From the NCBI GenBank assembly GCA_958510825.1, contig OY294048.1, positions 19,919,589-19,983,588 on the forward strand: a DNA stretch of 64,000 nucleotides, written 5' to 3'. Made by a program: the position numbers and the translations under genes. Every line of letters starts with the position of its first letter. Within the stretch, counting starts at the first letter, position 1. The notes beneath the pieces were generated by a model that was not told the DNA's origin, searched no databases, and saw only the letters and a list, made by a program, of their open reading frames with translations. Source of the DNA: Brachypterus glaber (Eukaryota > Arthropoda > Insecta > Coleoptera > Kateretidae). Shown here piece by piece: positions 53,641-64,000 of the stretch.

Positions 53641-53643
53641 TCA

Positions 53644-54968
53644 CAAAAAAATAATTAAAAAGCTTATTTTTTCCAATTGTTAAACAAAATGTCCCCTTAA
53701 ATTTTGACTTTAAAACAGCTAATTTGGCCCAATTTTATACCATAATTTTAAAATAATATTGTAATTTTAAATCTTGGTTTTAGGATAAAACTTTAATTCT
53801 ACCTTGTCGTCGTTTTTAAGGTTAAGTTTAAGAATTCAGTTAAATTTCCTATCAAACTGTGAAAAGTATGGTTTAAATTTTACAACTTAATCTTAAAATT
53901 GCTCTATAATTTTTTAGAGTATATTATTTTCCAATTTACTTAATTATAATTCACTTAAAATGGTTTAACCGTAAATATATTTTTAATAATATTTACTTTC
54001 CATTTTGCAGGTATGTCAACTAAAGAAAAGGGCATAGGTAAAGTAGATTATTTTTAAATACGTAGTTATGGACGGGAAATAAATTAGGATTAAAAGTTAA
54101 GGGAGATATCAGAGTAACCACTCCATTAACGTGTTCGCTGTCAATTCAAAAATGTTTTCTCTGGAGTCAACCTTTTTTTTAATTATTTCCATGGCCACAA
54201 AACCCCAAAAAAAAAATCTGAACCGCGTAAACTTTTGCATTTAACGTACCTTTAGTCGTATGCCTACCTATGGTCTGTTTCATCAAGCCAGAGAGTAAAT
54301 TAAAAATCTCACAGTATTGGATGTGCGAATATACTGCATAGTTTATTTTATAAAACATAACTATATTCTATACACAAACATATACTATTCAAACCTGTGG
54401 TAAAAATATTTAGTGTGCGATTTTTAATTTACTCTCTTTCTTGATGAAACAATTCATAGCGATTTTTACTCAACTGCAAACTCGATAATACTTGATAATA
54501 CTGTCTCCCTTAAAGGCTTAATGGGAAGTGTTCTGGCAAACATATACAAAAATACCGCAGCAGTGATTGGTAAAGCATACTTATGTTTAGTAATGTTTAA
54601 CAATACAAAATTTTGTATTTCATGTTCACATAATAAAAAAAACCTTTACATACATATGTCATACTGAGAAAACTAAAAATAGTCTTGGCCCTGCAGGCAA
54701 AATTTCAAAATTTGGCTCGGCACTCAATAAACAAAAAAGTTATAAAGGCGCCACTTTTCAAAAAAATATCATAAAAAGCAGGAAAATCCAATAACAATTT
54801 TTTAACAGTAATATCACAAGAGGTAGTGAAATTTTCGATAATTTTATTATGGTCCCAAGGTCCGGGTTTGTAGATGAGAAAAGTCCAAAAACTTAAAAAA
54901 AATTCAAGAGAAACAAAAAAATCATTTACAAAATTGGCGAAGGCGCTAGCATTGAAAACTGGGCATAA
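53644..54968. other. Intergenic, nothing coding recognised
   Basis: AT-rich. ACTCTCTGGC/TTACTCTC-like words near 54285 and 54430 (AAATTAAAAATCTCACA and TGCGATTTTTAATTTACTC) give a weak inverted pair of about 150 bases. No gene. Confidence 0.4.
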
Positions 54969-54971
54969 TTA

Positions 54972-55252
54972 CACAGCCACACAAAAAAAATAAGGCTAGA
55001 CCAACTCATTTTTATATTTTCGGTGTCGCTGAAATCGAATCTGAGATCAGAATTGCTCTACAGGTCACAATTTTTTTCTACACATAAAAATATCTGATAT
55101 TAAGGCATTTTCGCAATTTTTTTTAATGTAAAATAAAATTTCTATCTGATGGAGTAATTCTGAGGTCAGATTTGGTTTCAGTGACCCAGAAAATATAAAA
55201 AATCCATTGGTTTGGACTAGTCTCGGAATATATATTTTTTTATGTGGCTCTG
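54972..55252. mobile_element. CACTA-like MITE with TTA duplication
   Basis: CACAGCCACACAAAAAAAAT at the left and, inverted, CAGAGCCACATAAAAAAATA at the right are flanked by TTA (54969-54971 and 55253-55255). Subterminal words GCTGAAATCGAATCTGAGAT and, inverted, a CTGAAACCAAATCTGACCTC word match those in the elements at 11850 and 56802. 281 bases, non-coding. Confidence 0.75.
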
Positions 55253-55294
55253 TTAAAAGCTTTCCTGTTGAAAAACGCTTAACGGCTAGTATAC

Positions 55295-56578
55295 ATAATG
55301 TCCAGTAAATGATGTCATTAATTTTAAGGGGCGATTTTACATAGGAAAACATGAAAAAAAAGTTCCTATAAACAAATGTCTAAAAATGCGTCATAAAGTT
55401 CGGTTTTTATTTAATAACTCAGAAACGTTATGAGCAACAAGGTTTTGAATGTAAACTAACCGTAATAAGGCCAATCTTCGTGTACTTCATGATACTTATT
55501 TTAAACAGGGGTGGGCGAAACTGGGGGCTTTATTAGTTTTTTGTCCCAAACTTTTTTTTGTGTAACTTTTTTGTAATTTTGTTTTTGGAATATGGTTCGT
55601 TAGGTCAAAATATATAAAAAAGGTATTCTTGTTCTAATGCTGTAGGATTAACCGTTTTCGAGAAAAATTAATTTGTAGGTGAAATTTCACGGTTCGAGGA
55701 CGAAAAATTAAGTACTAAAAGGTTGGAAACCTAAATTTTAATGATACAAGGTGAATATATAATAAAAACTAAGACTAAGAAAAAAACCTCATATACAGGT
55801 ACTTCCAAAAATCAATCATAAGGTATGGGCTCCTAAAAATGCACTATTTTTAAAGGGCCATAGTAGCTTTGAAAGCAGTTTTTCGACCTACATTACAGAA
55901 ACTTTTTTTCTTAGTTTTTGATATAGAATAACCCTGCATCATTGAAATTTTTGGTTTAAACATATTAGTACTTAATTTTTGTCCTCGATCCGTGACTTTC
56001 AAATGAATTTTTCTCGAAAACGGTTAATCCTAGTGTATTAAAACAAGGCTACCTTTTTTATATATTTTGACCTGAGGAATCATAGTCCAAAAATAAAATT
56101 ACAAAAAAAATACACAAAAAAAAGTTTGGGATAAAACACTAATAAGCCTCCGTTTTACACATCCCTGGTTAAAATAAGTACATGAAAATAACATATTAAG
56201 CAAAACCTCGTTGCCATATCTCAAAGCTTTCCTTAGTTATTAAATAAAAATCGATTTTTTTAGCCACTTTCAAAGGATCTTAGCTCCCTTATGACGCATT
56301 TTTAGACATATGTTTATAGGTACTGTTTTTCATATTTTCTTATGTAGAAACACCCCTTAAATTTAGTGACATCAAAATAACATATGAAGCAAATCCTTGT
56401 TGCTATATCTTAAAGCTTTCCTTAGTTATGAAATAATAACCGATTTTTTTAGCCACTTTCAAAGGATCTTAGCATCTTAGACGCATTTTTAGACATATGT
56501 TTATACGACCTTTTTTATATTTTCTTATGTAGAATCACCCCTTAAATTTAGTGACATCATTTATTGGACATCCTGTAT
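55295..56578. mobile_element. 1.3-kb foldback of the ACAGG family, with internal duplication
   Basis: ATGTCCAGTAAATGATGTCA (55299) is mirrored by TGACATCATTTATTGGACAT (56550-56569). The arms run to about 55930 and 55950. The right arm contains a roughly 190-bp direct duplication (56190-56375 and 56380-56565), each unit ending in CCCCTTAAATTTAGTGACAT. The minus strand at 56273-56320 is the unoccupied version of the TTACCTCGAA insertion at 35462. No coding. Confidence 0.75.
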
Positions 56579-58530
56579 ACAGAGTTATTTAGAAATAGGT
56601 TCGATAAATTTAGGAGGTGTTAAAAATTATGAAAAAATGTTCCCATAAAGGTTGGTACCGAAACGAGGCCTAAGGGAGCGACTACCCTCTTCCCTCCTCA
56701 CATATAAAAGGTAGTTTTTATTTAATATTTCTGGAACCCTATAAACCACAGTTGTGCACAGTAACGAATTTTTGCACATGTCTTAGCATTGATAAAGGCT
56801 ACACTAGGCAACAAATCGCAACTTTTTTTTTTGCCCCGATCGAAAAGTAAATTTTTCTTACTAATTCGAGGGCGTAGAATCCGAATCTGACCTTAGAAAA
56901 ATTCCAGCACCTAAAATTTTTGAGATATAAGTTCAGGTAATAATGACGTTTATTTTCAAAATCTTTAAAATAAAGAGTAGAATTTTGAAAATTTTAGTGT
57001 ATATTAAAAAAAATACGAGGAATTCAAAATTTTATATGTCAAGAACCTACTGTCAGAGTAAGTACGCAAAAAAAAAATAAAAAGGTTAAAATGAAAATGC
57101 AGAGTTTACTTAATTACTCATTTGTGGCAAAACTATCAAATTTTTTTAAAAACTTTATAGAACTTAATTCGTAGATTATAAAATTCTCTACAAAAATATT
57201 TATACAAATATTTTTTTATTTTGCTTAGTTTGTTCCTAAAAAGTAAATAAATGAAAAAGATATAAAATTAAAGTACACAGTGTAAACTTTTTTCCCGAGC
57301 CCAAAAAATATATTTTTCTTATCAATATAAAGGCGCAGAATCCAAATTTGACCTTAAAAAAAATTCAGCACGTCTTATTTTTTAAATTTTAGTACATGCA
57401 ATTATGCCAATTTAAAAATAATTTATAAAACAAAATATTGTGTATTTTTTTTTTGTTTTTTTAATGGTTCTACATCATAAAAATGTTACTTTATTACATA
57501 ATAACCATAATACGTAACATTTTTTTAGTTCATTTTTGACCCCCTAGTAATGATTTTTGACAATTTTTAGCATGAGTACGTGGCGATAAGCTTGTCCCCT
57601 TATGCACCCTTCTTCTTACCCTCCACCCCTACTTAGTTTTGTCACATTATCCATTTTTTTTAATATTTTCTTTTCATAATATCCCTATTTATTCTACCTA
57701 TGAATTTAAAATTTCTATGTTTTAAGTTGGGTATTTTGAGTCGCCGAATCCAAATTTGTCCATGGAATATTTTTGTCTCCCATGATTTTAGAATAAAAGA
57801 GGGATAAAATAATGATTTTTTAACATTTTTTACTTATTTTTCTCAGAAAACTTAGGTAATAGAAATATTCTGAGGCCGGATTCGGTTTTAGCGACCCAAA
57901 ATTAGTTAAAAAACATATGAGTCCAATCGGGGCAAGAAACCATGTTGCCTAGTGCTATCATTTCATGTAATTTGTGTTTAGTAATTTTAACCGGGGACGT
58001 GCAAAATGAGGGAGTCATGTTACTTTTTTGCCCCTAAATTTTTTATTCGTAGATTTTTTGACTTTTTCAATAAAATATTAGTCTTTAATTAAAAAAACAT
58101 AAAAAGGTACTCTTTATGTAACAATGTAGAGCCAACAGATTTCAAGAAAATTGCAATTAAAGAGGCTATTTTACGTTCTGAGCATCAAAAATAGGAATTA
58201 AAAAATGCACTAATAAAAAATTCAATACTGCTGAGTGGTTCTACATTACTACGGCTTCTTAAAAAGTAACACTTTCTAAGGGACCGTAGCTCCCTTAAAA
58301 GCGATTTTTGGATATTTATGTATAGGAATTTTTTTTCGTAGTTTTAAATCTAATATCTCTCTGTAGTATTGAAAATTTTTTTGGTGCATTTTTTAGTTCC
58401 TATTTTTGATGATTAGAACGTGAAATTGCCTCTTTAATTGCAATTTTTTCGAAAACGCTTGGCCCTACAGTCTTACATGAATAGTAACTTTTTTTATGTA
58501 TTTTTAATTAAAGATTACATTAGTCTCTCT
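56579..58530. mobile_element. ACAGGG-family copy split by a CACTA-like element
   Basis: The left part 56579-56801 has AGAAATAGGTTCGATAAAT, GGTTGGTACCGAAACGAGG and ATAAACCACAG. The right part, from 57955, begins CTATCATTTCATGTAATTTG. 58075-58260 and 58350-58530 are mutual inverses (TTAATTGCAATTTT, CCTATTTTTGATG and GTACTCTTTATG-type words). No coding. Confidence 0.6.
56802..57954. mobile_element. CACTA-like element with CTA duplication, 1.15 kb
   Basis: The left end CACTAGGCAACAAATCGC and the right end, inverted, CACTAGGCAACATGGTTTC are both followed inward by TTGCCCCGAT. CTA at 56799-56801 is repeated at 57955-57957. Relatives of the host at 33860 and 47836 read AAAGGCTATCATT or AAAGGCTATGATT without the element. 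CACTAG termini and a 3-bp duplication are diagnostic of CACTA/EnSpm. No transposase frame is visible. Confidence 0.85.
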
Positions 58531-59564
58531 AAAATATGTGCTTTATTAATTCAGCTATAAAAACACAAACCAACTTTTATAAGTTTTCAATAGAACGCAA
58601 GAACAGTCAAAGACCACTAAAAGTTCAATATAAGGGAGACATTAATTTTGGATTTTTCCTTTAAAAAGGAAATGGGAAGAAATATGTGGAAACGGTTACT
58701 TTTCTAGGTATAAGGGTATGTCAGGATGATGGATTAAATGTGCAGATACTGTCGATTTAAGAATAGAAAATCTTGATAAATCTGTTTATTTAAAATTTTT
58801 AAAATTCTATATAAAAGTATACAATTTTGGGAGTTAAATAGTTTTCAGTTGTAATATCATAAGTGCATGTTGAATTATCGATAATTTTTTTACTGTATTA
58901 AAAAAATATTTTGCTTGTAAAGTGTTGAGTGCATTTTTCGTGTTGCAGGTCGAGGAATTCTGACGAAAAATGCACTCAAACAATTTCCTTAAGCAAAATG
59001 TTTTTTATATACAGTAAAAAAATTATTTATAATTCAACATGAACGAATGGTATTTTGAAAGACTATTTCACAAACAAAATAAGGAAGTATATAATTTTAC
59101 AATGTTTAATGTTGTTTCATATTTAAATTAAAAATTTAAGAACTAAACAACAGTATTACTTTACAAGTATAATTAAAAATTTAAATCTCAAATTTGCCGC
59201 GCTTTTTAAAACCACGATGTTCACTTGTTCACGAATGTTGCCAAGTTTAAACTTTGCTTGAGGGATATTTTATGCTTGAGATTATTTCAACAAATTAGTT
59301 GTTATCATAAATTGTAGCATTTAAATAAAAATCATTGCTGTTTTTGTTTAAAAAGTTTAGTTTTCAACTGAAAGGAAATAAAATAACGGGTGTTTCCATC
59401 CGTAAACAAACAATTTCCTATCGGTTGCTAATAAAGTTTGGCAACCCTGTACTGGTACCAGCGCAGTCATTTGATGTTTTGATTTCCGTAATTTAAAAGA
59501 AGTAAACGTAAAAACGTTGCTATGGAGTTACTGCTTTTTAGTTAAGGCAGTCCATGCAGTCATG
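58531..59564. other. Intergenic, one hairpin, nothing coding supported
   Basis: 58890-59045 is an imperfect palindrome: ACTGTATTAAAAAAATATTT with TTGAGTGCATTTTTCG faces CGAAAAATGCACTCAAAC. The stretch 59210-59570 is less repetitive and somewhat GC-richer, and could be older single-copy DNA. I see no gene in it. Confidence 0.4.
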
Positions 59565-59571
59565 CCCAGAG

Positions 59572-61311
59572 GGATAGGTGTCTTTACCTCTCAAAAATTT
59601 ACCTCGCAAGCAATTTTCGAGGTAAAATTTTTACCTCGAAAAAAATTACCTCGCACACCGTTACCTGGAAATACCATTATCTCGCACGAAAACTACCTCG
59701 AAAGGACGTTACTCGCAAGAAAATACCTCGCACGGACATTACCTCGCATAAAAATTACCTCTAAAATACATTTTTTTTTGGAAAAAGAAGAGAAATTTAA
59801 CAGTTTTAAGCTTAGTTATTTAAATCAATAATATTGATATATTCACAATTAATCAAAGAGCTGCCAATAAATCCACAACAAAATTTTTATAAAAAAAAAT
59901 AAAAATAAAAACTAAAAATTATAATATGTTTTTTCTTTGCTAGCAATTTTATCGTTTTAACACATTTCAAAAAAAAAAATGTATTTGTACTTTACACAGA
60001 AAAAAAGGATATCTTGAATCAAAGCAAAACGACCTTGAACCAAGGCCGCCATGGCTTTCGATATGTTCAACGCCATGACTTACTTGGATCAAGTCCGCCG
60101 TGATCTTGGCATTTGAGGTCCTAGATTTAAGAACATTTCCAAAGCCACTTAAACCATTTATTTAAGATCATATTATCTTGCACAAAGTCTTGGTTTAAGA
60201 TAATATAATCTTGAATGAAGAGAATTATAATCTTTATTTAATATTATGATTCTCTTGATTCAAGATCATATTGACCCCACAGTCAGGTTCCAGGGTTAAT
60301 AGAATGGTAAATATTTTTAAAAAATTTCCCACACATGTATAATATTATTTCGCACGCCTATGAAATATGATACTTTCTTACTCTCTTAATCGTGTGAAAT
60401 TTGGTTTCATAGGTGGTCGTAGGAAAAAGCACTTGTTTTTAAAGAAAAACTTGTTGCAACGCAAAATGGCGCTTATAGGTATAAATTATTTAATGCTACT
60501 TATCCGTGAATTTTTAAATTAAATTTGAAAATCCCCATCGTTGAGGGTAACAGATACAAATTCGTCCATTTTAAAGCAGATGAAAACAATGATACACCTT
60601 TAAAGACAACTGACGGCAAAAAAAAACAAACCTAACTTCTCTCCCGCGCATATTTGAACTACTGCGCAAATTATCTGCCAGCCAGCCGGCAAACTCTTTA
60701 GCGTAAGTCAAGATAATAACTTTTGATTCTCTGTTACTATTTTAAATGGCATGCATTTAAGGAAAAATCCTTGACACAAGGATTTTTCTACCAAGAGAAT
60801 AATTAAAGGAAACCAAAGTTACAGATAATCTTAAACCGAGGATACATGATCTTAAAAGAAGATTATTACCTCGATTTAAGATAATATAAATCCAAGATAA
60901 TTTATTATCTTCTGCCAAGATAACCTTTTTTTCTGTGTATAATACACAACTTTTTATACACCGAACCCTCGATATAGGTTAACCGATTCATTTTGAAATA
61001 TGTACTAAAACTAAAAGCAAATAATTGCCCGTTTTAACTTAAAATTTAATCAATAAATGATAAACTATGAGCATAAATACTACAATATACAATAATCGCA
61101 AAGAAACAGAAAAAAAAATTAAAAACTATCCGTTTCGAGGTAAAACCCGTTCGAGGTAAAATCTTTCGAGGTAATGTCCTTTCGAGGTAATGTCTATGCG
61201 ATGTATTTTCCGTGCGAGGTGTATTTTTTCGAGGCAATGTCCTTTCGAGGTATTTTTTTCGAGTTAATTGCTTTTGAGGTAAATTTTATTCAAGGTAAAG
61301 ACCGGTCCCCA
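59572..61311. mobile_element. TTACCTCGAA foldback, complete but interrupted copy
   Basis: The left end is GGATAGGTGTCTTTACCTC; the right end, inverted, is TGGGGACCGGTCTTTACC. CCCAGAG flanks both sides (59565-59571 and 61312-61318), a 7-bp duplication. Left arm 59590-59765 repeats TTACCTCG words and right arm 61130-61300 repeats CGAGGTAA words. The AT-rich core matches 35590-36080. A separate TIR element (59993-60939) interrupts the core. Confidence 0.82.
59993..60939. mobile_element. TIR element nested in the foldback (AAGATAAT family, complete copy)
   Basis: TACACAGAAAAAAAGGATAT, then CTTG, at the left mirrors CAAGATAACC and TTTTTTTCTGTGTA at the right. Interior words such as CTTGATTCAAGATCATATTG and TTTAAGATAATATAATC recur near both ends. 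Removing it restores continuity with the core of the foldback copy at 35.9 kb, apart from a few changed bases. Its right 577 bases match 1-636. No coding. Confidence 0.8.
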
Positions 61312-61318
61312 CCCAGAG

Positions 61319-63960
61319 TGCTCTAAAGAGTACAATGGTAATGTGATAAGCTTATTTAGGGAGTATTTGCATTTTCATTAGGAAAATTAGGGAAATGTTG
61401 GTATAGTTAAGTGCCCTTAACTTTATGCATGCTTTACTATTAAGGTATACAAATATAATTTTAATAAATATAAAGTATGTGCAAAGCTGCAAGTTCTTTT
61501 CAAAACTATTTTACACAACGAGAATTTAAGAAAAAAAATCTTTGGTTATAATATCGAAAGCTTCTTAAAATTATGCATTCTTAAAAAAGACAAAAGTACC
61601 ACTTATCCATGCCAGGATTTTTCTATATTTAGTACAATTCGGGTTAGAATAACTAACAATTTTTTCTTTTTTCAAGTGTCAAAAGTACAATAACTTTTTC
61701 TCACTAACAATTAGGTAAGTTGACTTAATCAAAAAGTTGACAGTAATGGAAATTACTATATCGAGAACACTTAGTTATAGATGAAATCAATACAAATAAA
61801 ACCGTAACTAAAGACAGAAAAAACGATTTATCGTGTCCGACAGTTGCCGCAAGGGGACATCTAGAAACAAGATTGCTATTTTTAATTTTATAAAGGGATT
61901 CCATAAAAAATTATTTCTTGAATTTTTACACATATAAATGTCAAAAATATTAATAAAATAGGATTTTAACTCCTTGGTAATGAGAAAAACGTAATGCGTA
62001 GGTAAGTTTTTTTCTGTCTTCGGTCGTGTTCATAGATCTCAGCTCTTCTTCGGTCCACAAAATACGACCCCACACCGAAAAACTTACTTACCTCTACTAG
62101 GAGCGCCAATAACTATTTCGGTATAGTTTAACAAATACAGTAACTTTTTCGGCATGGTTTTATTTAGCAAGTTTTTTAAAATATAAATATAAACTCCGCG
62201 CATTATCTATCTGAGTTGATGGTCATTTGTTTCTTGTTATTTGGTTGGCAGAATAAATTTAGTTCCTTATGTAAGGTTTTCATCTTGTTTAAAATTTATT
62301 GTCAATCAAGACATTATTTTGACATTTATAAAAAAATCCAAATAATTTGCTTTAGCAAGAAGAAATAACAAGAAAAGTGCATAAAAAGCAAAATAAAGCA
62401 TCAATCTATAAACATTTTGTTTAAATGAAGTAATATAATGCAGTGCTCTATAAATTATTGAAGTAAACACTATAACAGAGAATTTTTTGGTTAAAATAAT
62501 ACTGGTCCGTAATTTTATTCAGGTAATGTTAAATTTAAGTTTATAATAGCACTTTATGAATAAAAACTTACTTTTATTAAAATTTTGAACAAAGTTTTAC
62601 TTTTTAAACAGATTTTGTTATTATTTTTAAGATGTAAAATGACAGTCAATTTAACCTAAATGTTAAAAATTATCAAAAGCACAATGGGCTACAAAAATAT
62701 TACTAAAAATCATTTTTAAACCACTAATCATAGCTTCCTTGATCCAATTTGTTACTCAGATAGACAATGCGCCGAGTATAGTAGCGAATAGCCTCCACAC
62801 AGTGTGTACTTGTATGTGTATGTTTTAAAACTATGTTTTTCGCCAGAAATGTATTCTTTCTGTTTAAATGGGGGCTACGCCAAAATCCCCCCAAAAAAGT
62901 CCAAACTTAAAAAAAAAATGAAAGCTGAAGAAAAAGTTGGATTGACATAATTTTAACTTTAATTATAAGAATTATTCCCACTTATTAATACAAAATATAT
63001 TCAAAAACAAAAAAGTTTAAGGGCGCAAACTGACGAGAAATTAAGATTATATATTTTATTCACAAGCATACAAAAAAACGTCCTTTATATGCCTTATAAA
63101 AAGTTGAAAATCTGTCATTTTTGTTTACTTCTTTTAAAGTTAAAAAAGCTTTTCATTTTTAACCAAGGTTAAAAATAAATTCATATCTAACCTGTTTTTT
63201 AGCTTTTGGTTATACCTCATAGATGGCGAAACAACCGCCTTCTCTGTAAACAGTTTAAGTTTGCGAATAAAATAACCTAACATTTTTGTTTATTTCTACA
63301 AAAAACAATAAGAATATTTATTTATATATTATATGGTTATATGTTTCATACCGAGACTGATAATAGGAAATAACAACGAGCCACTTATTTAAATTATTAT
63401 TTATTTAAAATTTATAGTGACCTTAGAAATCTGCAAAATTTTTAAAGAAGATCATTTAAAATAGTGCATTTTAGGTAATGTATTATTTATTTATGCTTGT
63501 GAATAAAATTCTGTTCTAACCACATAAGAAGATTACATTTCCAACTCTCGGTCAAATAGCATCTCTCGAGTTGGAAATGTTCCATTTTCTTAAGTTAGAA
63601 ATATACTATTACTAAACTTTAAAAATGTTTCCTTACTGACTCCTATGCAAGAAGTCCTAGGTTCTAAGCCAGCTAGCAACTTTTTTTTTTAACATATTTA
63701 TAAATTTATTTAGTTTGCGTTTAAATTAAATAATTTTAACTTGCGTGAAAAGTATAACGGACTGCGAAGCAATACATATTTTCACGACTTGTTTTTGATC
63801 TGTTATTTTCGACAAACAACTTTTAAATAATGAAGAGATTGAAACAAGTGGTCTAGACGGAAATACAGTACATGTAAGCTAAACTATAAAGTAACTAAAA
63901 GGATAGACTACCAATTTATAAGTGCAAAATAAAACAACTTTTGTTCAGTGCCGGACTGGC
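61319..63960. other. Intergenic with two small palindromes
   Basis: GTAGGTAAGTTTTTTTCTGT (61998) is loosely mirrored near 62070-62095 (CCGAAAAACTTACTTACCT), with CTTCGGTC repeated inside. ACATTTCCAACTC at 63536-63548 is perfectly inverted at 63572-63584 (GAGTTGGAAATGT). 63745-63800 echoes the 2150 region (a TTTTCACGACTTGTTTTT tract). No gene is supported. Confidence 0.4.
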
Positions 63961-64000
63961 TTTTCGGTCGTCAAATAGGCAAAATGGGACCGTAAAACTG

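Noticed and set aside
59460..59571. A possible promoter and first exon just left of the foldback
   Set aside because: The stretch is less repetitive and includes an ATG with a short frame, but I could not identify core promoter elements, a splice donor or a continuing exon.
59515..59835. 104-codon plus frame with repeated LPRTLPG-like peptides
   Set aside because: It is the translation of the TTACCTCG array in the foldback arm. The minus-strand frame near 61046-61237 has the same origin.

Overview
This window looks like repeat-dense nuclear DNA from an animal, most likely an insect. It is strongly AT-rich and has no operons, no ribosome binding sites and no compact coding. It carries Penelope-like and non-LTR retrotransposons plus many short terminal-inverted-repeat (TIR) elements with TA, TAA, TTAA, 3-bp or 8-bp target duplications. 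I could not name the species, and I found no host gene I can defend in 64 kb. The only clearly recognisable proteins belong to mobile elements.

Layout. 1-636: right part of a TIR element whose full copy is at 59.99-60.94 kb. 0.88-5.3 kb: a hairpin-bearing repeat, a complete short ACAGGG-end element, a foldback MITE, a 49-bp tandem repeat and a TTTTACATTC decamer array. 5.98-8.34 kb: a TA-flanked, mariner-like TIR shell. Inside it sits a Penelope-like insertion bounded by a 12-bp direct repeat, made of two head-to-head partial copies, each with a hammerhead-ribozyme-like motif. 9.8-12.5 kb: satellite-like monomers, a 509-bp tandem duplication and a CACTA-like foldback. 12.7-15.4 kb: a Penelope end fragment, LINE 3' fragments and a piggyBac-like TTAA element. 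15.6-17.0 kb: a 1.4-kb long-TIR element with an 8-bp duplication. 17.4-20.3 kb: diverged inverted arms around a TAA-flanked TIR element. 23.0-25.0 kb: a TTTACAT-rich TIR element and a tandem duplication, one copy of which has gained a 108-bp MITE. 25.16-29.28 kb: a TIR element carrying a broken APE-type LINE.

29.3-35.3 kb holds inverted copies of a GTCCGTC-bearing repeat, a 1.1-kb piggyBac-like element, a TIR element containing a tRNA-derived SINE-like unit, and a conserved protein fragment. 35.4-37.8 kb is a large foldback invaded by a TTACCTCGAA foldback and two micro-hairpins. 37.8-47.2 kb contains a CACTA-like fragment, an in-frame 30-bp minisatellite, dispersed repeats, a pyrimidine/purine-rich inverted cluster and an ATCCCAGCCGAGAAC array. 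47.6-58.5 kb is mainly ACAGGG-end elements and large palindromes (48.4-50.2, 52.3-53.6 and 55.3-56.6 kb) with two CACTA-like insertions. 59.57-61.31 kb is a TTACCTCGAA foldback with another TIR element nested inside. 61.3-64 kb is mostly unassigned.

The parts do not form a pathway. What they record is successive transposon nesting. For several insertions the empty site or a pre-insertion relative lies in the same window, so boundaries and target duplications can be read directly. Most remarkable are the Penelope palindrome with paired ribozyme motifs, the TTACCTCGAA foldback family, and a group of CACTA-like short elements.
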